A stretch of DNA of 64,000 nucleotides. It comes from Amycolatopsis albispora. GTDB taxonomy: Bacteria; Actinomycetota; Actinomycetes; Mycobacteriales; Pseudonocardiaceae. The notes beneath the pieces are model-generated. The model had not been told where the DNA came from and made no database searches. It saw nothing but the letters and a program-made list of their open reading frames with translations. Of this stretch, positions 46,408 through 54,950 are shown in pieces (the stretch's first letter is position 1; every line of letters begins with the position of its first letter). The stretch lies in the NCBI RefSeq assembly GCF_003312875.1, contig NZ_CP015163.1, positions 7,750,001 to 7,814,000 of the forward strand. Reading direction: 5' to 3'. The position numbers were made by a program, and so were the translations under genes.

Positions 46408-46893
46408 TCAGCGGCCGCCGATGGAGGCCGCGAGCGCTTCGGCTTCGTCGCGGCTGAAATTGCCGGTAATCTCGATTTGGCCGCCCGCGATCGGGGCCTG
46501 AATGCTGGGGGCGGACAGGACCTGGCCGTTGGTCACCATGGCCACCTGGTTGCCGACGTTCTCTTCGGTCAGCTTCCCGAACTTCGCCGCCAGGTCCTCC
46601 GGCAACGCCAGGCCGACGACGAACCCGCTCGCCTCGGGGCGGTAGACCGCCTCGACCTTGGTGAACCGGTCGAGCACCAGCACCACCGGGCCGACCTCGT
46701 AGGTCGTGCCCTGCTTGTCGGTCAGCGTGGTGCCGCCGCCGGGCGTGACCACCCGCAGTTCGACGGGGCTACCCGCGTTGAACACCGGCGCCGGCGCGGC
46801 CTCGCCCGCCACCTCGTCGGAGCACGCGGCCAGCAGGAAGGCGAGCAGCAGCAGCGGCCACAGGCGGAACTTCACCCGCACTCGTCCAGTCAC
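46408..46893 (-). CDS. Orphan SecD P1-domain-like lipoprotein
   Basis: Lipoprotein of 161 residues with a lipobox (AFLLAAC, Cys24). The mature part matches the periplasmic P1 head of the translocase subunit SecD: the segment GQVLSAPSIQAPIAGGQIEITGNFSRDEAEALAASI has the SecD pattern VxSAPxIxxxIxGGxxxIxGxFxxxEAxxLA, here cited by its core GQVLSAPSIQ and GNFSRDEAEALA. No SecD membrane helices or SecF follow. A tethered, free-standing P1 head is unusual. It abuts the convergent methyltransferase gene. Confidence 0.8.
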   Translation of the reverse strand: MTGRVRVKFRLWPLLLLAFLLAACSDEVAGEAAPAPVFNAGSPVELRVVTPGGGTTLTDKQGTTYEVGPVVLVLDRFTKVEAVYRPEASGFVVGLALPEDLAAKFGKLTEENVGNQVAMVTNGQVLSAPSIQAPIAGGQIEITGNFSRDEAEALAASIGGR

Positions 46894-46925
46894 CCGACGA
46901 TTATGGCCCCGGGCGGTGCCCCCAT

Positions 46926-46978
46926 GTCACGAATGTGGCTTTCGAGACGCCAGACGTCCCGAAAGCCACATTCGTGAC
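46926..46978. repeat. Intergenic palindrome, copy 3
   Basis: Arms 46926-46949 and 46955-46978 (24 nt, one mismatch), loop CCAGA. It lies upstream of the lipoprotein gene start, so here it is not between gene ends. Confidence 0.85.
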
Positions 46979-47033
46979 ACCGCCCAGCCCCAGCCCACCG
47001 CAACCCCAGCCCGAGGTGCCCCACCACCATCCC

Positions 47034-47150
47034 GGCGCAAGGCGGCCCACCACCATCCAAGCTCCACGTGCCCACCCCGCCAACCCGGCGCAAGGCGGCC
47101 CGCCACCATCCAAGCTCCACGTGTCCACCCCGCCAACCCGGCGCAAGGCG
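47034..47150. repeat. 53-bp tandem repeat, 2.2 copies
   Basis: Unit starts at 47034, 47087 and 47140, beginning GGCGCAAGGCGG and rich in C and A on the plus strand. Frames are open on both strands because stops are avoided by composition; no gene is supported. Confidence 0.75.
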
Positions 47151-47188
47151 CTCACGCCATCCCGGCCCAAGGTGCCCCAAGATCATCC

Positions 47189-47321
47189 AAGCTCAACGGG
47201 CCCAGCCAACTCCCAAGCTCAACGGGCCCAGCCAACTCCCAAGCTCAACGTGCCCAGCCAGCCATCCAATCTCAACGTGCCCAGCCAGGCATCCAATCTC
47301 AACGTGCCCAGCCACCCCTCC
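47189..47321. repeat. 26/27-bp tandem repeat, five copies
   Basis: Units start at 47189, 47215, 47241, 47268 and 47295; the core is CTCAACGTGCCCAGCCA. The first two units are identical, the last three have drifted and gained 1 nt. Strong strand bias (C/A rich). Confidence 0.85.
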
Positions 47322-47394
47322 AAACCGGAAGCCGGGCACGGGACCCGACGACCACCCAAACTCCCCCTTCCCCCACCCGGTCCACAGCCAACAC

Positions 47395-47454
47395 ACGGCG
47401 AAGAACTCGTTGTCAAGGTACGCCCCCCAGCCTTGACAACGAGTTCTTCGCCGT
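47395..47454. terminator. Perfect 24-bp hairpin
   Basis: Arms 47395-47418 and 47431-47454 pair perfectly around a 12-nt loop; the arm core is GAAGAACTCGTTGTCAAGG. It closes the repeat-rich intergenic region. The remaining ~300 bp to 47753 contain nothing I could identify apart from the leader of the next gene. Confidence 0.75.
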
Positions 47455-47753
47455 CGTCACAATGAAACGCCGGGGTGGCACCCGCCCCCGATCCATTCGC
47501 TTGCCATCCCCACCCCCTTTGCCCTACGATTCACGATCGTGACTGCCGGGTCGGCCTTTGGCCAAATTCGAGACGGGTTCCCGGCCGAGGCGTGAGCCCT
47601 CGGCGGGCGCGAGCCCCGCCCCCACTTTCTCCGCATTCTTCCGCGCGCCTTGCCGCGCTGCCTTCACTCAGTACCCCCCGGCCTTTTTCCGCAAAACGTG
47701 TCCGCCTGCCCGGGCGGCACTTCGTCCTGCCCCAAAAACCACGAAAGAAGCGT

Positions 47754-48584
47754 ATGCCCCAGGATTTCAACCAACCCGTCATCGACGAGTTCCGCGCCAA
47801 CGCCGGTCGTGTCGGCGGCTACTTCGAGGGAGCCAGGCTGCTCCTGCTGACCACCACCGGAGCACGCACCGGCAAACCCCACACCGTGCCGCTCGCCTAC
47901 CTGCCCGACGGCGCCGAGCGCGTCCTGGTCATCGGCAGTGCCGGTGGCGGTCCACGCCATCCTGCCTGGTACCACAACCTGCTCGCCAATCCCCGCGTCA
48001 CCGTGGAAAACGGCGTCTTCACCTACGAAGCCGAAGCGACCGTGCTCCAAGGCGAGGAGCGCGACCGCGTGTTCGCCCGCGCGGTCGAAGCCGAGCGCGG
48101 CTGGGGTGACTACCAGGAGAAAACCAGCCGTGTGCTGCCGGTGGTGGCGCTGACCGAGGTCGCGGGCGGACCGCCGAACGCGTCGTCGCCGGGGGCCGCG
48201 CTCAAGCTGGTGCACGACGCGTTCCGCCGCGAGCTTTCCTTGATCCGCAAGGAGTTCAGCGAATCGGGGCACTCGCTCGGCGTGCAGTTGCGGATGAACT
48301 GCCTGACCCTGTGCCAGGGCCTGACCTTCCACCACACCGGCGAGGACACCGCCCTGTTCCCGTACCTCGCCGACCGCTTTCCCGAGGCCGCGCCGACGAT
48401 CGACCGACTTTCGGGCGAGCACGAGAAGATCGCCGCGCTCATCGCCGAACTGTCCACTTTGGTCAAAGCCGAGCACGCGGACCCGGCGGCCGTGCTGCCG
48501 GAGGTCGAGCGGCTCACCGACGAACTGGAGCGCCACCTGACCTACGAGGAGGAACAGCTGATCCCCCTCCTGACCACCACCTAG
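47754..48584 (+). CDS. Ddn-type F420 oxidoreductase fused to hemerythrin domain
   Basis: Two-domain protein of 276 residues. Residues ~8-138 are a deazaflavin (F420)-dependent nitroreductase of the Ddn family: LLTTTGARTGKPHTVPLAYL and RHPAWYHNLLANPRVTVE. Residues ~145-272 are a hemerythrin/HHE four-helix domain with candidate di-iron ligands His154, His193 or His194, Glu197, His223, His261 and Glu265. It may join F420H2 reduction with O2, NO or iron sensing (inference). ATG 47754 fits the Ddn start; no strong ribosome site. It overlaps the convergent lacI-type gene by 4 nt. Confidence 0.87.
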   Translation: MPQDFNQPVIDEFRANAGRVGGYFEGARLLLLTTTGARTGKPHTVPLAYLPDGAERVLVIGSAGGGPRHPAWYHNLLANPRVTVENGVFTYEAEATVLQGEERDRVFARAVEAERGWGDYQEKTSRVLPVVALTEVAGGPPNASSPGAALKLVHDAFRRELSLIRKEFSESGHSLGVQLRMNCLTLCQGLTFHHTGEDTALFPYLADRFPEAAPTIDRLSGEHEKIAALIAELSTLVKAEHADPAAVLPEVERLTDELERHLTYEEEQLIPLLTTT

Positions 48585-49651
48585 GCCGGTCCCGTCGAGG
48601 CGCGCACGATCAGCTCGGTCTCCAGCGTCACCGGCGCCTTGACCGGCCGCCCGGCGAGCAGGTCCAGCGCCATCCGGCCGGCCGCGCGGCCCTTGCCCGC
48701 GAGGTCCTGGCGCACGGTGGTCAGCGCGGGTGTGGTCCAGCCCGCCTCGGCGGTGTCGTCGAACCCGACCACGGACAGGTCCTCGGGCACCCGCAGGCCC
48801 AGCTCGCCCGCCGCGGCCAGTGTCGCGATGGCCAGTTCGTCGGACATGCAGAGCACGGCCGTCGGCCCGGTTTCCAGCACGGCCCGCGCGGCCACCTGCG
48901 CCTCGGCCCGCGACAGGCCGGAGGTTTCCCAGGTCGGCACGCTCTCGACGTCGACGCCCGCCGCCGAGAGCGTGTCGAGGTAACCGATCATGCGCTCGCG
49001 GTTGTCCCGGAACCGGCTCCGGACCGCCTCCTCCACCGACAGCGGACCACCGCGTGGCACGGAAAGGCACTGCGCGGACAAGATCCCGAAGCGGCGGTGC
49101 CCCAGGTCGAGCAGGTGCCGGGCGGCCGCCGTGGCGCCGCCGCGGTCGTCGATGCCCGCGACCGCCGCGCCCGGCACGATCGGCTGGTCGATCACCACCA
49201 GCGGCAGCCGCCGCTGCTTCACCGCCTTCAACGCGGGCGCGCCGTCGGCCAGCGAGTACGCCACCGCGAGATCGGCCTGCGCGGCGAGCACCCGCTCGGC
49301 CCGCGGGCCGCCGTCGTCCCCGCCGGGCAGGAGCAGCAGCGCGTAACCCTCGGTGTCCACTTCGGTCGCCAGCGCGTCCAACGTGATGGACAGCGCCGGA
49401 TCGGAGAAGGCCGCGCGCAGCGGGGTGTCGAGCATGAACGCGATCGACCCGGTCCGGCTGGTGGCCAGGCTGCGTGCCACCGGGTTCGGCCCCGGATAAC
49501 CGAGGCGGCGCGCCACGCGCAGCACCTCCTCGCGCAGCTCCGCGGACAGCTGGTCGGGCCGGTTGAACGCGTTCGACACGGTTGCCCTGGACACGCCGAC
49601 GGCATCGGCGACGCTGTCGAGCGTCGGCTTCCGCTTCCGGGGTGCAGGCAC
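48581..49651 (-). CDS. LacI family regulator
   Basis: Regulator of 356 residues: N-terminal LacI HTH (TLDSVADAVGVSRATVSNAFNRPDQLSAELREEVLRVARRLGYPGP) and a periplasmic-binding-protein-like sugar domain (SIAFMLDTPLRAAFSD, GVDVESVPTWETSG, DLSVVGFDDTAEAGWTTPALTTVRQD). The effector is probably a sugar or nucleoside. It is 9 nt downstream of the radical SAM gene on the same strand, hence possibly in that operon. Confidence 0.93.
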   Translation of the reverse strand: MPAPRKRKPTLDSVADAVGVSRATVSNAFNRPDQLSAELREEVLRVARRLGYPGPNPVARSLATSRTGSIAFMLDTPLRAAFSDPALSITLDALATEVDTEGYALLLLPGGDDGGPRAERVLAAQADLAVAYSLADGAPALKAVKQRRLPLVVIDQPIVPGAAVAGIDDRGGATAAARHLLDLGHRRFGILSAQCLSVPRGGPLSVEEAVRSRFRDNRERMIGYLDTLSAAGVDVESVPTWETSGLSRAEAQVAARAVLETGPTAVLCMSDELAIATLAAAGELGLRVPEDLSVVGFDDTAEAGWTTPALTTVRQDLAGKGRAAGRMALDLLAGRPVKAPVTLETELIVRASTGPA

Positions 49652-49660
49652 CCCGGTAGC

Positions 49661-51136
49661 TTACGGTGACAGCGCGGGCGCGGCGTCGCGGTCGAGTTCG
49701 GTGTTGATGATCGCCTCCACCAGCACCTCGCCGTCCGGGGTCAGCTCGACCCGCCCGGCGCGCTCGTCCAGCCGGAGCAGCCCGCGCTCGGCCAGCGAGC
49801 CGAACTGCCCGCGCCACGGCTCGGCGAACAGCGAACTGCCGGGGAACCGCCGCTGGTGCAGGGCGTCGTCGAGCGGCTGAAGCGTGGACAACGCCATCTT
49901 GATCGCTCGCGCCTCCTGCGCGGCCGGGGAGAAGCCGGTCGCCGAGCCGAGCGGGATGCGGCCCGCCTCCACGGCCTCCGAGTACCGCTTCCAGTGCACG
50001 TCGGTGATCGCCTCGGACGCCCGGCAGCTGGAGCTCCCGCCCAGGCCGATCGCCACCTCGGCCTCCTGCCGGTCCTGGTCGACCATGATCGACTTCCACT
50101 TCTCCGGCCCGAGCCCGTCCCTGGCGAAGTACATCGTCGGGTGCTCGGTGTACCCGCCGGCGCGCAGGCCCTCGGTGAGCACCTCGCGCATCTGGTACTG
50201 CTCACCGAGCGGCGGCCACCGGTGCCCGTCGCGGACCAGCCTGTCCCGGTAGTCCGGCAGCTGCCACGCGGCGGGCTGCACGCCGGCCACCCCGGTCCGC
50301 GTGTCCGAATAGGACTTCAGGTGCAGCTTGGTGCAGACCACCGCGGTGGGTTGTTCGGCCAGCACGACGTCCAGGTCGCGCCGCACGCTGTCCACGGTCT
50401 GGTCCAACAGGCCGTACATCAGGTCGATGCTGATCCAGTCGAAACCGGTGCGCTGCGCGTTGCGGATGAACTCCACGCACATCTCGGCGCTGTGCTCGCG
50501 CCCGGACTGCCGCAGCACCGGGTCGTCGAAGGACTGCACGCCGCTGGACAGCTTGGTGCAGCCCAGTTCCGCGAGCAGTTCGAGCTTGTCCGGGGTGAAC
50601 GTGCTCGGATCACCCTCGAACCGGATCGTGGTCTCCGGCCCGAAGCCGAAGTTCTCCCGGTAGAACTCGAGCAGCCGCCGGATCGCGTGCTTCGGCAGCA
50701 GCGAAGGCGTGCCGCCGAACACGTTGAACTCGCCGACCGGCGCGGACGCCAGCGACGGCACCTGCTCCAGCCACAGCTCCGCCTCGCGGATGTTCCAGTC
50801 CACCCACTGGCTCGCCTTGGCGTCGGTCACCTCGGCGCTGCCCTTCACCAGCACCACCGGGTACTGGCAGAACCGGCAGCGGTAGGCGCAGGTCGGGATG
50901 TAGGACCACAGGTGGATCGGGGCGGTGCCGGAAAGCTGCGCCTCCAGATCGGCCAGGAAGGTTTCGGGCGCGTAGCCGGGTTCGTTGCCGGGGAAGACGT
51001 GTGCGCCGAACGGGTCCTCGACCACGTACTCCAGCAGGTGCCGGTTCTCCGGCGCGGCGAGCGCGCCGAGCACCGCCGGAACCGGTGCGGTGGGGTCGGT
51101 TTGCCGCAGGGAGGCCAATGCCTGCTCGTAGTCCAT
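49661..51136 (-). CDS. HemN-like radical SAM protein
   Basis: Radical SAM protein of 491 residues with the HemN-type cluster motif CAYRCRFC (Cys83, Cys87, Cys90), the GGTPS SAM-binding turn at FNVFGGTPSLL and RFEGDPSTFTPDKLELLAELG; a HemN-like C-terminal region follows. HemN relatives include coproporphyrinogen oxidases, methyltransferases and cyclopropanases, and its position next to a glycosyltransferase argues against haem synthesis. Its ATG follows the stop of the glycosyltransferase gene with no gap (TGA-ATG), so translation is coupled. Confidence 0.88.
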   Translation of the reverse strand: MDYEQALASLRQTDPTAPVPAVLGALAAPENRHLLEYVVEDPFGAHVFPGNEPGYAPETFLADLEAQLSGTAPIHLWSYIPTCAYRCRFCQYPVVLVKGSAEVTDAKASQWVDWNIREAELWLEQVPSLASAPVGEFNVFGGTPSLLPKHAIRRLLEFYRENFGFGPETTIRFEGDPSTFTPDKLELLAELGCTKLSSGVQSFDDPVLRQSGREHSAEMCVEFIRNAQRTGFDWISIDLMYGLLDQTVDSVRRDLDVVLAEQPTAVVCTKLHLKSYSDTRTGVAGVQPAAWQLPDYRDRLVRDGHRWPPLGEQYQMREVLTEGLRAGGYTEHPTMYFARDGLGPEKWKSIMVDQDRQEAEVAIGLGGSSSCRASEAITDVHWKRYSEAVEAGRIPLGSATGFSPAAQEARAIKMALSTLQPLDDALHQRRFPGSSLFAEPWRGQFGSLAERGLLRLDERAGRVELTPDGEVLVEAIINTELDRDAAPALSP

Positions 51137-53713
51137 TCAGAACACCCCTCCGTTGCCGAAGTAGTTGTGCGCGTCGCCGGATTCGCGGTCCTCGCAGTAG
51201 TACTTCACGAACTCGGTGAACCGCTCGGGCGGCACGTCGTCGAAGCACGACGGCAGCGGCGGCGGATAGCCGATGTCCTCGCCGACGGTGGCGCGCAGCC
51301 GCGCGAACAGCTCGTCTGCGAACTCGAAGTACAGGCGGTAACAAGGGGTTTTGTACGAGTGGATCGGGGTGAAGTCGGTGACCCGCATCTCGTCCTTGAT
51401 CTCGGCGATCCGCCTGCCGAGGCGTTCGGCCAGCTCGGGGCCGAAGAACTCGATCACCGCGTCGTCGTCGAGCAGGGACGGGGTGAGCAGCACGGGGAGA
51501 ACGGTGTTCTTCGGCGTGAAGTCCTTGATGGAGAACTCCCACGCCTGCAAGGCTTCCGCCTCGGTGAGGTCGGTTTCGCGCGCCGGCTCCTCGACCCGGA
51601 TGTCACGCATCACGATGATGCCGTCCGAACCGTAGGCACGGCCGGTGATCACCTCGTCGATCGCGTGGTCCACCCGGCGCGGGTTGATCTCCACTCGCGA
51701 CTTCGGCGCGTACAGGATCTCCTCGCCGGAGCCACGCACCTTGATGCCGAAGTCCCAGTCGTCGGAGAGGTGGTTGACGAACTTCCCGTTCCGCAGCTGG
51801 TAGAAGATCTCGATGCCGCCGACCCGGTCGTAGGCGTCGCGGTCCACGGCGAAGCCCTTGCCGTCGGGAAAGCCGCCGAACAGGGCGAAGGTGACCGCGC
51901 GGCAGCGCAGCGTGCGGGAGATCGCGTCCCACAGGCGCGGGCGGCCCTGGAAGTGCTCCGGTGCGTAGTAGTAGTCGCAGACGCCGATGGCCGCCTTGCC
52001 GGATTCCATCGCCGCCAGCAACTCGGCCAGCCAGCCGGGATCGACGCGGCAGTCGGCGTCGGCGGAGACCAGCAGGAACCGCTCGTCCGCGCCCGCGCCG
52101 CGGTTCTTGCTGCGGGCGCTGGCGAAGTCCATCCCGGTCCGGCGCGCGCAGGCCACACCCTGCTCCGGCTCGGGCACCACGTGCAACGCGAGATCCGGGT
52201 GCTCCTCGGCGAACCGGCGGGCGATGGCCACCGTGTCGTCGGTGGAGTTGTTGTCCACCAGCACCACTTCGTACGCCGACCGGTCGATGCCGCGCTGGTG
52301 GTAGAGCGAGTCCAGCACGGCGGGCAGGTTCGCCGCCTCGTTGTACACCGGTAGCACCACGCTGGCCAGGGTGCGCTCGCCCATCGGTGCCAGGAACAGC
52401 TCGTCCAGCAGGCGCTCGGCCCGCCCCTCGCCGAAGTGCCGCTGACCCAGCGCGTAGTTGTGCTCCGCCATCTTCGCCCTTTTTGTCTCGTCGGTGAGCA
52501 GTTCGGCCACTTCGTCCACAAAGGACATGTCCGGCAGGTCGTGCCGCCGCACGTCGAGCACCGGGGCGCGGAACCCCTTGTCGCCGTAGACCGCCTGGTA
52601 CAGCTCGTAGTGGCTGGTCACGTACGGCACGCCGGAGGCGATGGCCTCGCCGATCGGGTTGCCGTAGCTCTCGTAGTCGTACGAGGTCAGGAAGGAGACC
52701 AGCTGCGCGTGGGCGAGCAGGTCGCGAACGGAGTAACCGGGCCTGCCGACCTCGGCGTCGTGCGGCGCCAGCCTGCCGCCGAAGACCACGCGGTCCCGCA
52801 CGCCGAGCGAGCCGGCCAGTTCGCGAAGTCTGGTGAATTCACCAGGATGTTCGGCGGGATCACCGGCCACGAACAGGTGCGTGCCGGGCAGCGCGGCGAT
52901 CAGGTGCAGGTCGCGGTCGATGCGCTTCTGCGGCACGATCCTGGTGAACCGGGCGATCAGCGGCACGTGCTCGGGAATGCCGTGTGCGGCGCGGAAACCG
53001 GCGTTGTGCGGGGTCACCTCGGCCCGCCGGTGGGTGAAGGTGTTCGGCAGCACGCTGAGTCGTCGCAGGTGCGGAGCCCACTCCAGCGTCCGGCGCTTCG
53101 CCTCCTCGTGCAGCGCGACGTAGTGGATGAACGGGCTGTGCACCGGGAGCGGGGTGTGCGGATAGGGGAACCGCCCGTACTTGCCGCTGCTCGGCTCGCT
53201 CTGCCACATCAGGTCGTGGTCGCGCCAGAGCACAAAGCAACCCAGCCGATGGCGGTTGCCGTATTCCTCGATCGCCTGGTAGAGCGCGCGCGTGTAGATG
53301 ACGTTCTCGGGCAGCGTGCCATTCTCGACCAGTACGAAAGAAATGCCGAGTTGGGTCCACTTGGCCAGAATTCGGTCACGCAGGGTGGCGGTCAGCGAAT
53401 TCATCACCGACCGTAGTCGTGAGTCGTCACCGCGGCCGATCACCTCGGCCAGCACGGTGCTGACCAGCTCCGGTGAGTAACCCTCGATCCCTTGTACCGC
53501 CTCGATCCGGTCCAGCGCGATCCACTCGGGCAGCAGGTCCGCTTCGTCCGTGTACGGCCGGAAGAAGGCGTTCTTGTCCGCCTTGATGTCGTATCCGAGG
53601 TCGAGGTGGACCCGAATCCCGCGCTGGTGGAAATGGCGTGCCGTCTTGACGAACTCGACGACCAATCCGGAGATCGGCGTGCCGTCGAAGGATATTCCCC
53701 AGAGGGCAACCAT
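51137..53713 (-). CDS. Double glycosyltransferase (GT4 + GT2) with extra C-terminal domain
   Basis: Protein of 858 residues. Residues ~1-430: GT-B glycosyltransferase of the GT4 type (LPNTFTHRR, ARFTRIVPQKRIDRDL, and the E-x7-E site ESYGNPIGE at ~347-355). Residues ~448-690: GT-A family 2 domain (SVVLPVYNEAANLP, VLVDNNSTDDT, DxD as SADAD near 551, GGFPDGKGFAVDR, SDDWDFGIK). Residues ~726-858: a domain I do not recognise, ending DAHNYFGNGGVF. No signal or membrane helix. ATG 53713 has a TAACAT box 8 nt upstream and no ribosome site, so it is probably leaderless. It is coupled to the radical SAM gene downstream. Confidence 0.87.
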   Translation of the reverse strand: MVALWGISFDGTPISGLVVEFVKTARHFHQRGIRVHLDLGYDIKADKNAFFRPYTDEADLLPEWIALDRIEAVQGIEGYSPELVSTVLAEVIGRGDDSRLRSVMNSLTATLRDRILAKWTQLGISFVLVENGTLPENVIYTRALYQAIEEYGNRHRLGCFVLWRDHDLMWQSEPSSGKYGRFPYPHTPLPVHSPFIHYVALHEEAKRRTLEWAPHLRRLSVLPNTFTHRRAEVTPHNAGFRAAHGIPEHVPLIARFTRIVPQKRIDRDLHLIAALPGTHLFVAGDPAEHPGEFTRLRELAGSLGVRDRVVFGGRLAPHDAEVGRPGYSVRDLLAHAQLVSFLTSYDYESYGNPIGEAIASGVPYVTSHYELYQAVYGDKGFRAPVLDVRRHDLPDMSFVDEVAELLTDETKRAKMAEHNYALGQRHFGEGRAERLLDELFLAPMGERTLASVVLPVYNEAANLPAVLDSLYHQRGIDRSAYEVVLVDNNSTDDTVAIARRFAEEHPDLALHVVPEPEQGVACARRTGMDFASARSKNRGAGADERFLLVSADADCRVDPGWLAELLAAMESGKAAIGVCDYYYAPEHFQGRPRLWDAISRTLRCRAVTFALFGGFPDGKGFAVDRDAYDRVGGIEIFYQLRNGKFVNHLSDDWDFGIKVRGSGEEILYAPKSRVEINPRRVDHAIDEVITGRAYGSDGIIVMRDIRVEEPARETDLTEAEALQAWEFSIKDFTPKNTVLPVLLTPSLLDDDAVIEFFGPELAERLGRRIAEIKDEMRVTDFTPIHSYKTPCYRLYFEFADELFARLRATVGEDIGYPPPLPSCFDDVPPERFTEFVKYYCEDRESGDAHNYFGNGGVF

Positions 53714-53765
53714 GGTGGTTAATGTTACGGGCGAATACACCGGTTCGCACAAGTGGGAGTTCGGC

Positions 53766-54950
53766 TTGACTTCGTCGCGTATCGCGGTGGCCGCGGCGTT
53801 CGTGGTCAATGGAGCGCTCTACGGCTCGTGGGCGGCCCGCGTGCCGGCGCTGGCCGACCAGGCCGGGGCGGGCACCGGCGGCCTCGGCCTCGCCCTGCTC
53901 GGCCCGAGCGTGGCGATGATCCTGACCGCCTCACCGGCGGCGAAGGCGTGTGCCCGCTGGGGTGCGCGGCCGGTGCTCGCCCTCTGCCTGCCCGCCGCCT
54001 GCCTGCTGCTGCCGTTGCTGGGCCTGGCCGGTTCGGTGTGGACGCTCGGCCTGGCGCTCGCGCTGCTCGGCGGCCTGATGGGCGCGGTGGACGTGTCGAT
54101 GAACATCGGCGCGGTGGCCGTGGTGCGGCAGCTGGACCGGCCGCTGATGCCGGTGTTCCACGCGGGCTTCAGCTTCGGCGGCCTGGGTGGTTCGCTCGGT
54201 GCCGCGGTCGCGGCGGCGCTCGCGGTCGAACCGGCTGTCCAGTTCGGAGTGATCGGCGTGCTGGGGCTGACCGCCGTGCTGGCGACCGTGCGCGCGGTGC
54301 CGGGGGAGCGGCCGGCCGCGGAGGAACGCCCGTCCGGTGGTTACCGCCAGGTCATGTCGCGCGGCCGGTTGTGGTTGCTGGCCGGGATCGCGGTGTGCGC
54401 GGCGGTCGCGGAGGGCGCCTGCGCCGAGTGGTCGGCGTTGTTCCTGGTGGACGCGCGCGGGTTCGGGGAAGCCGGTGCCGCGGCGGCGTACTCGGTTTTT
54501 GCCGTGGCCATCGCGGTGACCAGGCTGACCGGCGAACGGGCGCAGCGGCGGTTCGGCCCGTACCGCCTGCTGGTCGGCAGCGGCGCGCTCGCCGCGTCCG
54601 GCGTGTTCCTGGCCGCGGTGGTGCCGTCCGGCTTTGCCGCGTACACCGGTTTCGCGCTCGCCGGGATCGGGCTCGCGTTCTGCTTCCCGCTGGCGATGGA
54701 CCTCGCCGGTGCGGCGGGCCGCGAGCCGGGCGGCACGGGCGGTGAGCGGGAACTCGGCTTTGTCACCACGGTCGCCTACGCGGGACTGCTCGGCGGACCG
54801 CCGGTGATCGGCGGGGTGGCCACGCTGACCGGGCTGCCCGGCGCGATGGCGCTGGCCGGGGTGGTCGCGGTGCTGATCGTGCCGGCCGCGCTCGGGGCCA
54901 GGCGGCTCAGGCCGCCAGTCGTTCTGCCAGCCGATCCAGTCCGGTCCTGA
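53766..54950 (+). CDS. MFS transporter divergent from the glycosyltransferase operon
   Basis: Twelve-helix transporter of 394 residues (AFVVNGALYGSWAARVPALADQAG at helix 1; GRAP-like loop after helix 2; VDVSMNIGAVAVVRQL and FHAGFSFGGLGGSLGAA), the small MFS type near FucP/YfkF-like permeases. TTG 53766 is chosen because GTGGGAG lies 5-6 nt upstream; ATG 53712 would add 18 residues and overlap the divergent start. It may export the product of the radical SAM/glycosyltransferase operon (inference). Its 3' end overlaps the TPR gene by 44 nt. Confidence 0.85.
   Translation: MTSSRIAVAAAFVVNGALYGSWAARVPALADQAGAGTGGLGLALLGPSVAMILTASPAAKACARWGARPVLALCLPAACLLLPLLGLAGSVWTLGLALALLGGLMGAVDVSMNIGAVAVVRQLDRPLMPVFHAGFSFGGLGGSLGAAVAAALAVEPAVQFGVIGVLGLTAVLATVRAVPGERPAAEERPSGGYRQVMSRGRLWLLAGIAVCAAVAEGACAEWSALFLVDARGFGEAGAAAAYSVFAVAIAVTRLTGERAQRRFGPYRLLVGSGALAASGVFLAAVVPSGFAAYTGFALAGIGLAFCFPLAMDLAGAAGREPGGTGGERELGFVTTVAYAGLLGGPPVIGGVATLTGLPGAMALAGVVAVLIVPAALGARRLRPPVVLPADPVRS

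Noticed and set aside
47034-47321. CRISPR array
   Set aside because: The repeats are directly contiguous without unique spacers, and no cas genes are present.
46935-47465. Proline-rich open frames over the C/A-biased tandem repeats on both strands
   Set aside because: All frames are open because composition avoids stops; no start site, family or codon pattern supports any of them.
51137-51175. RiPP precursor-like C-terminal tail (NYFGNGGVF) of the double glycosyltransferase
   Set aside because: It is simply the end of an 858-residue protein; there is no separate short gene or leader, so a peptide-substrate idea is unsupported.
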